This document shows, piece after piece, positions 34,108 to 43,191 of a DNA stretch of 64,000 bases. The notes beneath the pieces are model-generated. The model searched no databases, was not told where the DNA came from, and saw only the letters and a list, made by a program, of their open reading frames with translations. The number at the start of each line of letters is the position of its first letter. Positions within the stretch are counted from its first letter, which is position 1. The stretch covers positions 1 to 64,000 of the forward strand of contig JADLDI010000060.1 of assembly GCA_020846745.1 (NCBI GenBank). The letters are read 5' to 3'. Origin of the DNA: Bryobacterales bacterium. GTDB lineage: Bacteria; Acidobacteriota; Terriglobia; Bryobacterales; Bryobacteraceae. The translations under genes and the position numbers were made by a program.

Positions 34108-35649
34108 ATGAACCTCCTCGATTTTCCAAAGTATTTTAGGGGCTTTACGCTGGCGATCATAGCACAGATGACCGCTTTGGCAGCCGTTCCGCGAGTGGAG
34201 GTTCAACGCGGCTTCGACCACTTTTACAACCTTGAATTCGACGACGCGATTGGGACGTTCCGGGGGCTGGTTGCGCGGTTTCCGGAGGACGCGAGCCTGC
34301 ACAACCACCTGGCGGAATCAATTCTGTACCGGGAGATGCTGCGGGCGGGGGCGCTCGAGACGGAGCTGGTAACCGGCGGGAACGCGTTTCTGCGGCGGGC
34401 GAAGATGAACCCGAGCCCGGCGGCCCAGGCGGAGTTCGATAAATCGATCGCCAATGCCATGGCGGCGGCACAGAAGGTGCTGGACAAAGCACCGAACGAC
34501 AAGCAGGCGCTATACGCGCTGGGGATCGCGCACGGGTTGCGGGCGAATTACAACTTTGTGGTGCGCAAAGCCTGGATGGATGCGCTGCGGGATGCGACGA
34601 CGGCGCGGAAGTTACACAATAAGCTGAGCGAGATATACCCGAGTTATGTCGATGCGCGATTGACGCAGGGTGTGCACGACTATATCGTCGGCAGCTTGCC
34701 GTGGACTTATAAGGTGCTTGGATTTATCGCCGGGTTCCGCGGAGACCGGGAGGAGGGGATACGCACGATTGAGCGTGTGTACGCAAATGGGGAGGATAAC
34801 CGGACGGAAGCGGCCGTGTTGCTGGCAACGATTTACCGGCGCGAGCGGAGGCCATCGGTGGCGGTTCCGCTGCTGGAAGGGCTGATCGCAAAATATCCGC
34901 GGAATTACCTATTCCGGCTGGAGCTGGCGCAGATGTATTCGGATTTGGGCAACAAGCAAAAAGCGCTGGCGGCGGTCGCCGAGGTGGAGGAGATCAAGCG
35001 GTCGGGCTATAGGGGTTACGATCACCTGCCTGATGAGAAGATCCTGTATTTCCGGGCGACGATTCAGTTTTGGTACAACGACCTCGACGAGGCGCTGAAG
35101 AATTTCTTAAAGGTAACGGCGAAGGCGAACGATTTGGACCCGAATACGGGAGTTACAGCGTGGATGCGGTTAGGGCAGACTTATGATTTGAAGGGTGACC
35201 GTTCGCGGGCCGTAGAGGCGTATAAGAAGGCGATTGCTTATGCGCCGGGTTCGTATCGGGCGAAGGAGGCGGAGGAGTACTTACGGTCGGCTTACCGGCA
35301 TCCGCGACAGCAGATCGGTCTTTTCGGCACAATCCCGAGTGTTGGCGAGGACTTGACGGAGCCAATCTTTGGCGGGCTGGTTATCGCCGGAAGCGATCGC
35401 TTTGAGGCATGGGAGAGCGTAGGGGAGAACACGGTGATTCTCGAGGTACAGGGTAGAGCCACCCAATTGCAGGAAATCTGCGAGCGGCATATCGCCGGGT
35501 CCGGATCTGGCGCTTTGCAGTGTGAAGTTGCGGGCCCCTGCCGTCCGGGAGTATCGGGCGTGAAAGGTGGTTGCGCAGGAAGGCGGGCTCTCGAAGGAAC
35601 CGCCGAAGCTGACGTTAACGGTCAGGTCGATTTGTTCCCCTCCAGGTAA
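34108..35649 (+). CDS. Exported TPR protein with an unusual antisense C-terminal extension
   Basis: The ATG at 34108 gives MNLLDFPKYFRGFTLAIIAQ, a signal-like start; ATG at 34168 is possible. About 395 residues of helical TPR-type units follow (YNLEFDDAIGTFRGLVARFP; YRLELAQMY-like repeats; AVEAYKKAIAYAPGSYRAKE). The repeat part ends near 35300 at EYLRSAYRHPRQQIG. The remaining 115 or so residues are Gly/Glu/Val-rich without repeats and lie entirely antisense to the converging gene at 35281-36231. The original stop codon may have been lost, or the tail is translated but non-functional. Confidence 0.75.
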   Translation: MNLLDFPKYFRGFTLAIIAQMTALAAVPRVEVQRGFDHFYNLEFDDAIGTFRGLVARFPEDASLHNHLAESILYREMLRAGALETELVTGGNAFLRRAKMNPSPAAQAEFDKSIANAMAAAQKVLDKAPNDKQALYALGIAHGLRANYNFVVRKAWMDALRDATTARKLHNKLSEIYPSYVDARLTQGVHDYIVGSLPWTYKVLGFIAGFRGDREEGIRTIERVYANGEDNRTEAAVLLATIYRRERRPSVAVPLLEGLIAKYPRNYLFRLELAQMYSDLGNKQKALAAVAEVEEIKRSGYRGYDHLPDEKILYFRATIQFWYNDLDEALKNFLKVTAKANDLDPNTGVTAWMRLGQTYDLKGDRSRAVEAYKKAIAYAPGSYRAKEAEEYLRSAYRHPRQQIGLFGTIPSVGEDLTEPIFGGLVIAGSDRFEAWESVGENTVILEVQGRATQLQEICERHIAGSGSGALQCEVAGPCRPGVSGVKGGCAGRRALEGTAEADVNGQVDLFPSR

Positions 35650-36231
35650 CTGGCTGTATTCGGGAACGGAGGTTACCGATCGGTGAATGGCGAAGCTGAA
35701 GTTGCTATAACTGCCTTCCGCAATGTACGAGAAGACGGGAGTGAAGTCGGGATTCGTCAGATCGAACCACTGCTCCTGTTTCACGAGTAAGGCAAAGCCA
35801 ACCTGAGCCTGGTCGGTCCAGAGTTTCAGGTATGGCCGTCCGCCGACTGTGGCTTGTTCGTGGTGTCGTGGGTACTCTTTGACGAACGTGAAATGACGAC
35901 CGGTTATCTTCCATGGGCCCTCGGCTTTGCGCTGATAGCGGAGATAGAGGTCGTCTCGAGGCGCAACGCCACCAATGAGGACGATGGCCTGATTGGGGTC
36001 GGGAGTTTGGATCAGTTGGGCTGTGCATGGGTTGTTCGAGTTACACAAGCCGAAGATGCCAGCCGGTTTCTCGAGGCGAAGGATGGGCCAGAACGCCTCC
36101 CAGTCAAGGGCTTGGTTCCGGGTGACGTATTCAGTGAGGGCGGAAGGGGATTGAATGGCTTGTTCGAGTGCGCTCTGTGGCGACATTTGGGCGAGGGCCA
36201 ACACCGCGGCGAAAGTAAGTGGCGACAACAC
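35281..36231 (-). CDS. Exported hypothetical protein
   Basis: A 316-aa protein with a signal peptide (MLSPLTFAAVLALAQ) starting at a GTG. No family is recognised. It has beta-rich segments (AIVLIGGVAPRDDLYLRYQR; ITGRHFTFVKEYPRHH; SFSFAIHRS-type strands), a cysteine pair near residues 62-68 (LCNSNNPC) and an alpha-helical tail (CLKAIASGDNQPAKDWLRQV). Its composition looks coding through to the end, so it is probably the true gene in the 35281-35649 overlap with the TPR gene. Confidence 0.6.
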   Translation of the reverse strand: MLSPLTFAAVLALAQMSPQSALEQAIQSPSALTEYVTRNQALDWEAFWPILRLEKPAGIFGLCNSNNPCTAQLIQTPDPNQAIVLIGGVAPRDDLYLRYQRKAEGPWKITGRHFTFVKEYPRHHEQATVGGRPYLKLWTDQAQVGFALLVKQEQWFDLTNPDFTPVFSYIAEGSYSNFSFAIHRSVTSVPEYSQLPGGEQIDLTVNVSFGGSFESPPSCATTFHARYSRTAGARNFTLQSARSGPGDMPLADFLQLGGSTLYLENHRVLPYALPCLKAIASGDNQPAKDWLRQVLANTRDCAEKTDLLSRMPVSRP

Positions 36232-36304
36232 TGCCGAGGTGAGGATAGCGCAACCGGAGGATGCGGGGCGTTCCAGCCGATGAATGAGGCCAGGAGCTAT
36301 GGCA

Positions 36305-36751
36305 TTAGCCGTGCCTTCGTATTAAAACAGTAACAATCAGAACGAAGAAGGCGAGTCCAAGCAAACGCATAAACAGAAGCGACAGCCGACGCTGACCCCT
36401 ATTTTCAGGCAAGCGCCTGCGGAGTGTGGACGTCAAATTTTGTTCAGGCCAAATAACGACCGCGAGACTACCAATCAGCACCGATGCAAAGAACAGCATG
36501 TTCAAGATATCCGCGAGGAAATTAGCTATGGGTAGATTTAACACTCCGGCCACAAAGGTTATAGCTGCTAGCGAAAATAAGAAGCCCATCGCACGAATCT
36601 GAAGCCTCATCCAGGGATTCTCGGCGTCAGCTGCGGTCATGGTTCCAGAAAGGGACCAGCGGCACCGAATCCATCCGCCGGGTGAGATCGCGGCATACAA
36701 TCCATTGGCGAGCAGCACCAGCGAGACGAGAAGTACGAGAGCCTGAGCCAT
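36305..36751 (-). CDS. Small integral membrane protein
   Basis: The 148-aa product has about four hydrophobic segments: AQALVLLVSLVLLANGLYAA, MGFLFSLAAITFVAGVL, LNMLFFASVLIGSLAVVIW and LLGLAFFVLIVTVLI, ending in RRHG. The ATG at 36751 was chosen over a TTG at 36778. No family recognised. It is 40 bp from the end of the MFS gene upstream and may be co-transcribed with it. Confidence 0.6.
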   Translation of the reverse strand: MAQALVLLVSLVLLANGLYAAISPGGWIRCRWSLSGTMTAADAENPWMRLQIRAMGFLFSLAAITFVAGVLNLPIANFLADILNMLFFASVLIGSLAVVIWPEQNLTSTLRRRLPENRGQRRLSLLFMRLLGLAFFVLIVTVLIRRHG

Positions 36752-36791
36752 AGGCCTGGTTACCCGAATTAAGCTCAAAGATAACAGAAGT

Positions 36792-38018
36792 CTACTCGCG
36801 CGGGTTGACGAACAGCCACAGCACTGCCGCGATCAGGGTTGTGCCGACACTTAGTAATAAGACGAAGTCCCAGTTGCCGGACCTGCCTAAGATCCAGCCC
36901 ATCAGGGCAGGTGAGGCGAAGCCGGCGCAGTTGGAGGCGGCGTTCATTAACCCGGAAGCGGCTCCGCCGGAGGAGCCGCCGATGTCGGTGGCGGAGGCCC
37001 AGGCGGCTCCGAGGTAGAGGTCGATGAGGCCGGCGGCGCTGCCCATTAGTAGGGCTGCGAGAGAGGCTTGAGGGCACCAGATGCCTGCGGACATCAGGGC
37101 GGCTCCGCCGGTTAGGGAGATGAGGCCGACGGTTCTTCTGGCCTGGCGCGGGGTGGAGCGTTTGCCGATGATGTCGGTGAGTGCGCCACCGATCCAGGTG
37201 GCGGCTACGCCTAACAGGAACGGGAGGCTGGCGTAGAAACTGGCTTCGCCTAAGGGGAGTTTGCGGTGTTCGCGCAAGTAAGTGGGGAACCAGGTGATGT
37301 AGAACTGCCAGAGAAAGGTGGCTCCAAAGGCAACGCCCAGTAGGGCCCAGAGGCGGCCGGAGCGGAGGAGGCGGCCCCATTCGGCGGGAGCTTTCTGTTG
37401 GGCGACGGGGACGCCGGCGTCGATGATGGCCAGTTCCGAGGGTTTGATGTTGGGGTGCTGGTCTGGACGGTCGCGAAACCAGAGATACCAGATGGCGGCC
37501 CACACGAGGCCAAGGGCGCCGAAGGCGACGAACGGGATTCGCCAGCCGAAGTGGAGCATCAGGAAACCGACGATGGGCGGCGTGATGGCGCCGCCTAGGC
37601 GGCCGCCTCCGAGGAAAGCGCCGAACGCGGTGGCGCGTTCTTTCACAGGCACCCAGCGGTTGAAGGCGGAAGCGACGGCGGGGGAGAAGGCAGCTTCGAG
37701 TCCGCCGAAGATGAAGCGGATAACGATTAGGCAGGTGAAGCTCCAGGCGGCGGCCGTCAGGGCGGTGAAAACGCTCCAGCCCGCGACGGCGAAGGAGACC
37801 AGGCCTCGCGACCCATGCCGATCCGCAAGCATGCCCCAGGGGGTCTGTCCGGCGAAGTAGGACAAGCTGAAGATGCTGTAGACGAGGCCCATCTGGGCAG
37901 GCGTGAAGTCGAAGGCCTTGCGGATTTCGGGTCCGGTGACTGCAATGCAGACACGGTCCGTATAGCAGACCATGTTAATAACAAGCGCCAGCAGAACGAG
38001 CTTGTGGCGGACCTGCAT
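36792..38018 (-). CDS. MFS transporter, anion:cation symporter (ACS)-like
   Basis: A 408-aa 12-helix carrier. The first helix motif YTDRVCIAVTGPEI and the loop 2-3 motif WGMLADRHGSRG resemble hexuronate/glucarate (ACS) carriers of the MFS. The helix 4-5 segment IRFIFGGLEAAFSPA and the loop RWVPVKERATAFGAF are also typical. It probably takes up an organic acid or sugar acid with H+. The gene begins 6 bp after the M81 peptidase gene, so the two form an operon, suggesting that the carrier's substrate is the product or substrate of that enzyme. Confidence 0.9.
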   Translation of the reverse strand: MQVRHKLVLLALVINMVCYTDRVCIAVTGPEIRKAFDFTPAQMGLVYSIFSLSYFAGQTPWGMLADRHGSRGLVSFAVAGWSVFTALTAAAWSFTCLIVIRFIFGGLEAAFSPAVASAFNRWVPVKERATAFGAFLGGGRLGGAITPPIVGFLMLHFGWRIPFVAFGALGLVWAAIWYLWFRDRPDQHPNIKPSELAIIDAGVPVAQQKAPAEWGRLLRSGRLWALLGVAFGATFLWQFYITWFPTYLREHRKLPLGEASFYASLPFLLGVAATWIGGALTDIIGKRSTPRQARRTVGLISLTGGAALMSAGIWCPQASLAALLMGSAAGLIDLYLGAAWASATDIGGSSGGAASGLMNAASNCAGFASPALMGWILGRSGNWDFVLLLSVGTTLIAAVLWLFVNPRE

Positions 38019-38024
38019 GGCGGG

Positions 38025-39503
38025 TTACTGAAGAACCGGATCGGGCGTATCGAGGTCGAGCGGGTAGATGGGCCGCGCGATGCGCTTCCACTTGAGGTTC
38101 TTGAGGTTGGCGGTGCTGACGCCGGGCGTGTCGACCACAAAACACTTCTTGGCGATCGGCTCATAGGCCGCGCGGAAGCCGTTGGGGGACTTGACGACGA
38201 CGATCTTACACCAGGCGGGGTCGATGCCATGGGAACGGAAGAGTTCGGGGTCGACGGTCATGGCGGAACGTTCGGCGATCAGGACGTAGACGTTGCCGAC
38301 TTCGAGGACGACGGAGCGGCCCATGGAGGTGACGATGCCGGTGTTGTAGCCGCGGGCGCGCGCTGTCCAGCGGCCGTCGCTGAGCATCTTGACGTAGCCG
38401 GTCACCTTCACGGGTTTGGAGTTCTTTTTGTCGAAAGCTCCGCCGATGCGCATGGTAACGGTAGAGCCGACGCCGGATTCGAAGGCGATGGAGACGGCGG
38501 CCGGGTCGACGAGGAAGATGGCGGCGGGTTCGGCGAGCGGCGCTTTGACCAGGTGCTTTAACACGCCGGTGCTGTCGCCAGGGGAGCCAGACCCGGTGCT
38601 GTCCGAGGATTCTGCGAGCACGATGGGGCCGCCCTCGGTTTTCAATGCTTCGTCGATTGCGTCTTCGACAGAGGTCAGCTTGGGGTCGAAGATCTTGCGG
38701 GCATTCCAGAGGCGTTTGGCCATGGCGTTGGCCTGCTTCCGGGCGGCTTTGGCGTTGCCATTGGTGACGGCGACAACGGACGTACCCATCTCATCGATAT
38801 CCATCCACGGCTGGGTGGGGAACAGCGAGATGGATTCGACTTTGCCGGTGTGCTCCAGTTCGTCGCCCATTTGGCGCAACTTATGCATCTGGCCGCGATG
38901 GGTTTGGGAGTTCTCGGCGGCGATGATGAGCGGCAGCTTGGCGAAAGCCATTTTCGGCTGCAGTTCACCTTTCAGGGTGCGGACTATGATGCCGGCGGCC
39001 TTTTCGCCGGTTTCGAACATGTCGACGTGGGGGTAGGTTTTGTATCCAACAATAGCGGTCGAAAGCGCGACCATTTTACGCGTTATATTGGCGTGCAGAT
39101 CGAGCGTGAGGACGATGGGCTTATCCGGTCCAAGCACCTTGCGCGCAATACTGAGGACATGGCCTTCGACGTCGTCTTCGCCGGCGGCGGTTTGCGCGCC
39201 ATGCATTGCCAGCAGGAGTCCGTCGACCGGCGCGGCCGACAGGAACTGCACAAAACAGTCAACCAGTTTCTGGAAGTCGGGTTTGAGGAGACGGTTGGCA
39301 GTAATGGCCCAAGCGGCACAGACGGGAATGATTTCGACGCCTTGCTTCTTCAAGACTTCGATGAAGCCGCCCATCTCGGTGAGTTTCCCCTGATGGCGGT
39401 CGAACGCCTCCCGTCCAAACACGGGGGAGAAGTCGTCATAACGGGTATAAACAGGAGAGAACGTGTTGCTTTCCTGCAATATGGAGGCGATGGCAATACG
39501 CAT
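38025..39503 (-). CDS. M81 family metallopeptidase (MlrC-like)
   Basis: Start at ATG 39503 (MRIAIASILQESNTFSP), the classic family N-terminus; a longer frame to 39611 is rejected. The 492-aa protein has the MlrC family motifs: LLLAMHGAQTAAGEDDVEGH near residues 98-117, LTLDLHANIT near 133-142 and YPHVDMFETG near 158-167, with likely zinc ligands in these, and the C-terminal domain with RAAYEPIAKKCFVVDTPG. MlrC degrades linearised microcystin products, but most homologues have unknown natural substrates. Coupling with the MFS gene points to catabolism of an imported small molecule. Confidence 0.9.
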   Translation of the reverse strand: MRIAIASILQESNTFSPVYTRYDDFSPVFGREAFDRHQGKLTEMGGFIEVLKKQGVEIIPVCAAWAITANRLLKPDFQKLVDCFVQFLSAAPVDGLLLAMHGAQTAAGEDDVEGHVLSIARKVLGPDKPIVLTLDLHANITRKMVALSTAIVGYKTYPHVDMFETGEKAAGIIVRTLKGELQPKMAFAKLPLIIAAENSQTHRGQMHKLRQMGDELEHTGKVESISLFPTQPWMDIDEMGTSVVAVTNGNAKAARKQANAMAKRLWNARKIFDPKLTSVEDAIDEALKTEGGPIVLAESSDSTGSGSPGDSTGVLKHLVKAPLAEPAAIFLVDPAAVSIAFESGVGSTVTMRIGGAFDKKNSKPVKVTGYVKMLSDGRWTARARGYNTGIVTSMGRSVVLEVGNVYVLIAERSAMTVDPELFRSHGIDPAWCKIVVVKSPNGFRAAYEPIAKKCFVVDTPGVSTANLKNLKWKRIARPIYPLDLDTPDPVLQ

Positions 39504-39581
39504 GTGCCAAGCGATGATACCGAAAACAGAGATCCGTTGTAACCATCCGGGTCGTAAGACCATCTGGAGAAGCACGGGAGT

Positions 39582-41177
39582 ATGACCAACGTTCAGGACC
39601 CATTGACGCAAACACTACCCCGTTGCCAAAAAGCGTTCGTTTTCGGTTCGTCTCCCGCGGCGCTGCCGGATGAGATGCTGGAGCGTGCGGCACAGCGGTT
39701 GGCGATTGTTGGACTTGTGTACAGCGGTTGTTTTGCTGTTTTTTACATCGCGTATCAACTCGTGCAAGGCAGTCCGATCATCGAAGGTGACACCCACTTT
39801 TTCGTAACACTGTCCGCCGTCCTGCTCGGGGTGGGAATGTATGCGATCAGCCGCTGGTCGGGCTTGGGGCCTTGCCGGGTGCTGCCGCTGGGGCTGATCT
39901 TCCAGGTGGCATCCTCGTTTCTGATCGCATTCGAAGAGACGTGGTTCCCGTTCACTCCGCAAGAGGTCCTGCGCGGACATTCGGCCGTGGCGATCTGGAT
40001 CGTGTACTTCGCGTTGCTGGTACCGGTGACCTGGACACAAACGATACTGGCGTCGGTAGCTTCCGCTATGACTTTGCCGCTTGCTCTGTCGATCAACATT
40101 ATGCTGGAGCACACGAACTCGCCGACGGCGGCGCAGTGGGTGATGCTAAACCTGGCGCCGGCGGTAATGGTGGCGGCAACGGCTCCGCTGTCGCGATATA
40201 TCTACACCCTCGGCACACAGGTGACCAAGGCTCGTGAGGCCGGGACCTATGAGTTTATCGAGCGGATCGGCCAGGGCGGGATGGGCGAAATATGGCGGGC
40301 GAAGCACCGAATGCTGGCGCGCGAGGCGGCGGTGAAGTTGATCCGTCCGCGAGCGATGGGCTTGCACGATACGCCGGTGATCGAGGCGGCGCGGCGGCGA
40401 TTCGAACGGGAGGCCCGGGCGACGGCGGCCTTGCAGTCACCACATACCGTGACGTTGTACGACTATGGCGTGACGGATGAGGGCGCGCTGTATTACGCGA
40501 TGGAACTGGTTCGCGGCCTGGACTTGGAAGATCTGGTCCGCAAGCATGGGGCGCAACCGCCGGAACGGGTCGTGAAGATTCTGGCACAGGTGTGCGACTC
40601 GCTGGCCGAGGCGCATGCGCACGGGCTGACGCATCGCGACGTGAAGCCACGGAACATACTGATCGGCCGGTTAGGGCTGGAATTCGATTTTGTAAAGGTG
40701 GTGGATTTCGGGTTGGTGAAGGCGTTGCGCGCGTCGGAACAAACCCAATTGACGCAAGACGGCACTACGACGGGAACGCCGGGGTATATGGCGCCGGAGG
40801 TCGCGTTAGGCGACAACGATGTGGATCACCGGGCCGACATCTACGCCGTGGGCTGCGTGGGGTACTGGCTGCTGACCGGTCAGCACGTGTTTGAAGGCAA
40901 GACAGCGATGGCCGTGGCGCTGGAACATATTCAAAGTCAACCGGTTCCGCCGTCGCAACGGGCGGAACTACCCGTGTCGCCTGAGCTGGACAGCGTGATT
41001 CTGGAGTGTCTGGCGAAGAAACCGGTAGAGCGGCCGCGAACGGCGCTGGATTTGAAGGAGCGGCTGTTGCGCGCCGTGCCCGGTCGCGAGTGGACGCCGG
41101 ACGAGGCCGAAGAGTGGTGGGATACGCACGCGCCGGAAGTAGCGGCGGGTTCGCATGCGCGGGCGGTGCTGGTCTAA
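39582..41177 (+). CDS. Membrane-anchored serine/threonine protein kinase with N-terminal multi-helix domain
   Basis: The 531-aa protein has about five or six membrane helices in residues 35-215, then a Hanks-type kinase from about 225 to 490. Motifs: P-loop IGQGGMGEIWRAKH, lysine in EAAVKLIRP, catalytic HRDVKPRNIL, magnesium-binding VVDFGLVKAL, and activation segment GTPGYMAPEV. Common bacterial PknB-type kinases have the kinase first, so this order is reversed and the membrane part could be a sensor. It is divergent from the M81 gene. Substrates are unknown. Confidence 0.92.
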   Translation: MTNVQDPLTQTLPRCQKAFVFGSSPAALPDEMLERAAQRLAIVGLVYSGCFAVFYIAYQLVQGSPIIEGDTHFFVTLSAVLLGVGMYAISRWSGLGPCRVLPLGLIFQVASSFLIAFEETWFPFTPQEVLRGHSAVAIWIVYFALLVPVTWTQTILASVASAMTLPLALSINIMLEHTNSPTAAQWVMLNLAPAVMVAATAPLSRYIYTLGTQVTKAREAGTYEFIERIGQGGMGEIWRAKHRMLAREAAVKLIRPRAMGLHDTPVIEAARRRFEREARATAALQSPHTVTLYDYGVTDEGALYYAMELVRGLDLEDLVRKHGAQPPERVVKILAQVCDSLAEAHAHGLTHRDVKPRNILIGRLGLEFDFVKVVDFGLVKALRASEQTQLTQDGTTTGTPGYMAPEVALGDNDVDHRADIYAVGCVGYWLLTGQHVFEGKTAMAVALEHIQSQPVPPSQRAELPVSPELDSVILECLAKKPVERPRTALDLKERLLRAVPGREWTPDEAEEWWDTHAPEVAAGSHARAVLV

Positions 41178-41220
41178 AAAGAGACAACCGCGCGCCTTGA
41201 ATGCGATACTGAAATGACGC

Positions 41221-41297
41221 GGGCGTTTAGCTCAGTTGGTTAGAGCACTTCCCTTACAAGGAAGGGGTCCGGGGTTCGAGTCCCTGAACGCCCACCA
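41221..41297 (+). tRNA. tRNA-Val (anticodon TAC)
   Basis: A 77-nt cloverleaf with encoded CCA. Acceptor stem GGGCGTT/AACGCCC, D arm GCTC/GAGC, anticodon stem CTTCC/GGAAG with loop CTTACAA (anticodon TAC), T stem CGGGG/CCCTG with loop TTCGAGT. Confidence 0.97.
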
Positions 41298-41323
41298 TCC
41301 TTTATCAATTCCTTCAGCTAGCC

Positions 41324-41707
41324 GTGAAAAAGCAAGCGCGGCCTCGGCCTCTCAACAATCGCGACGTGATCAGGCTAGGTCAATTCGACCGGTCGGTAGA
41401 ACGCGACGAGGCTATTCGCGCGGCGATCCGCCAAATCCCCAAAGGCAAGGTTGCGACGTACTCGCAGGTAGCGGCGGCGGCGGGGTATCCGCTGTATCAC
41501 CGGCAGGTGGTGCGGTTGCTGCGGAACTGCGGTGACGCACTGCCGTGGCAGCGTGTGCTGGGAGCCGGCGGGTTCATCAAACTGCAGGCGGAAGCGGGCG
41601 CGGAGCAGCGGTTCCGCCTGGAGTTGGAGGGGGTGAAGTTCAAAGGCAAGCGGGTCGACATGGAAGCGCACCAGCACGAGTTCCTCACCTGGGAGTTGTG
41701 GGACTGA
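41324..41707 (+). CDS. Alkyltransferase-like (ATL/MGMT C-terminal domain) protein
   Basis: A 127-aa protein of the O6-alkylguanine-DNA alkyltransferase fold. The helix-turn-helix segment GKVATYSQVAAAAGYPLYHR is clear, with the arginine-finger region RQVVRLLRNCGD. At the active-site position it has PWQRV instead of PCHRV, so the alkyl-accepting cysteine is replaced by tryptophan, as in ATL proteins that bind O6-alkylguanine lesions and hand them to nucleotide excision repair. It has an N-terminal basic extension and lies 26 bp from the tRNA end. Confidence 0.9.
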   Translation: MKKQARPRPLNNRDVIRLGQFDRSVERDEAIRAAIRQIPKGKVATYSQVAAAAGYPLYHRQVVRLLRNCGDALPWQRVLGAGGFIKLQAEAGAEQRFRLELEGVKFKGKRVDMEAHQHEFLTWELWD

Positions 41708-41728
41708 TTCGCGGTTCCGTTTTGGAAT

Positions 41729-43186
41729 ATGATGGCCGCTATGGCCTTTTCACGCCGTCTGCTTTTTCTGACTGCCGCCTGTGTGGCCGCGCTGCCTGCC
41801 CAAACCAAACAGTTCCGCGCCGGAGCCTTTGCGGCCGATGTGACGCCGCAACAGTGGCCGGTGCGCATTATCGGCGGCTTCACGCAGCCGCTGGCGACCA
41901 AAGCGCACGACCCGCTACATGCCCGCGCGATGGTGCTCGACGACGGGACGACAAAGCTGGCGTTTGTGGTGGTGGACAGTTGCTACCTGCCGCGGGCGCT
42001 GTACGATCGCGCAAAGGTCCGGATTACGGCAAATACCGGTATTCCGCCCACCAATATGATGATGTCCGCAACGCATGCGCATTCGGCGCCGCCGTCAAAA
42101 CCGGAGGGCGCGTCGGAAGTCGAGTTGGCGTATCAGAAGCTGCTCGAGGACGGGATTGTGAAGGCGGTGACGGAGGCCAACAAGCGGTTGGAACCGGCAC
42201 AGATTGGCTGGGCCGTCCGGCAGGAAGCTGAGCACCTGAATAATCGACGGTGGTACATGAAGCCCGGGACCGTGCCGCCGAATCCGTTCGGCGGGACAGA
42301 GGACAAGGTGAAGATGAATCCGCCGTCCGGCAGCCCGAACTTGATCAAACCTGCCGGTGAAGTGGACCCGGGGTTTACGGTGCTGGCAGTGAAGTCTGCG
42401 TCCGGTAAGCCGATCGCGGTGCTGGGCAACTATTCCTTGCACTACGTCGGCGGTATTCCGGGCAACGAACTCTCGGCCGATTACTTTGGGGAGTTCGCGA
42501 ATCAGTTGCGGGATAAGTTGAATGCCGGTCCGGAGTTTGTCGGCATCATGTCGAATGGAACCAGCGGCGATGTGAACAACATCAACTTCCGGACGCCGCG
42601 CGGCCGGAAGGCACCGTTCGAGCAGATCAAGTATGTGGCCAACAGCATGTCCGATCATGCGGTGGCCGCATTCAAATCGGCTTCGTTTCAACAGTGGGCG
42701 CCGCTGGCGGCGATGGACCGCGAGTTCCCGCTGCGGTTCCGGAAGCCGACGCCCGAGCAGGTGGAGAAGGCCAAGCAGGTGTTGACGGTGGAAGACGAGA
42801 AGTCGCTGCCAGTGAACGCGAAGGCCTATGCGCGGCGGACGCTGAAAATCGACGAGGGTCCGGAATGGGCGGATGTAAAACTGCAGGCGTTCCGAATCGG
42901 CACGCTGGGTGTGACCGCGTTTCCGTTCGAGGTGTTCACGGAGATTGGGCTGGAGTTGAAGGCGAAGTCGCCGTTCAAGACGCAGTTCACGATCGAGTTG
43001 GCGAACGGGCATTACGGCTATTTGCCGACGCCCGAACAGCACGAACTGGGTGGGTACGAGACGTGGCTCGGCACGAACTATGTCGAGAAGATGGGCTCGC
43101 GGAAGATGACTGATGCACTGCTCGGAATGCTGCGGCACCTGGCCGGCACGAAGACCGCAACGGCTTCGTCGGGCGGCGGGCGCTAA
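41729..43186 (+). CDS. Neutral/alkaline ceramidase-like exported protein
   Basis: The 485-aa protein has a signal peptide and the N-terminal ceramidase-like fold: FRAGAFAADVTPQQWPVRII near residues 30-49, HDPLHARAMVLDDGTTKLAF near 63-82 and the metal-binding MMSATHAHSAPPS near 111-123. Similar acidobacterial proteins are annotated as neutral/alkaline non-lysosomal ceramidases, but many are of unknown substrate. No PIGxxD-like active-serine region could be confirmed by eye. It is monocistronic and ends 5 bp from a converging SDR gene. Confidence 0.8.
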   Translation: MMAAMAFSRRLLFLTAACVAALPAQTKQFRAGAFAADVTPQQWPVRIIGGFTQPLATKAHDPLHARAMVLDDGTTKLAFVVVDSCYLPRALYDRAKVRITANTGIPPTNMMMSATHAHSAPPSKPEGASEVELAYQKLLEDGIVKAVTEANKRLEPAQIGWAVRQEAEHLNNRRWYMKPGTVPPNPFGGTEDKVKMNPPSGSPNLIKPAGEVDPGFTVLAVKSASGKPIAVLGNYSLHYVGGIPGNELSADYFGEFANQLRDKLNAGPEFVGIMSNGTSGDVNNINFRTPRGRKAPFEQIKYVANSMSDHAVAAFKSASFQQWAPLAAMDREFPLRFRKPTPEQVEKAKQVLTVEDEKSLPVNAKAYARRTLKIDEGPEWADVKLQAFRIGTLGVTAFPFEVFTEIGLELKAKSPFKTQFTIELANGHYGYLPTPEQHELGGYETWLGTNYVEKMGSRKMTDALLGMLRHLAGTKTATASSGGGR

Positions 43187-43191
43187 TCGCG

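Noticed and set aside
41324..41707. MGMT (active O6-alkylguanine transferase)
   Set aside because: The reactive cysteine position reads PWQRV, so it is an ATL-type protein.
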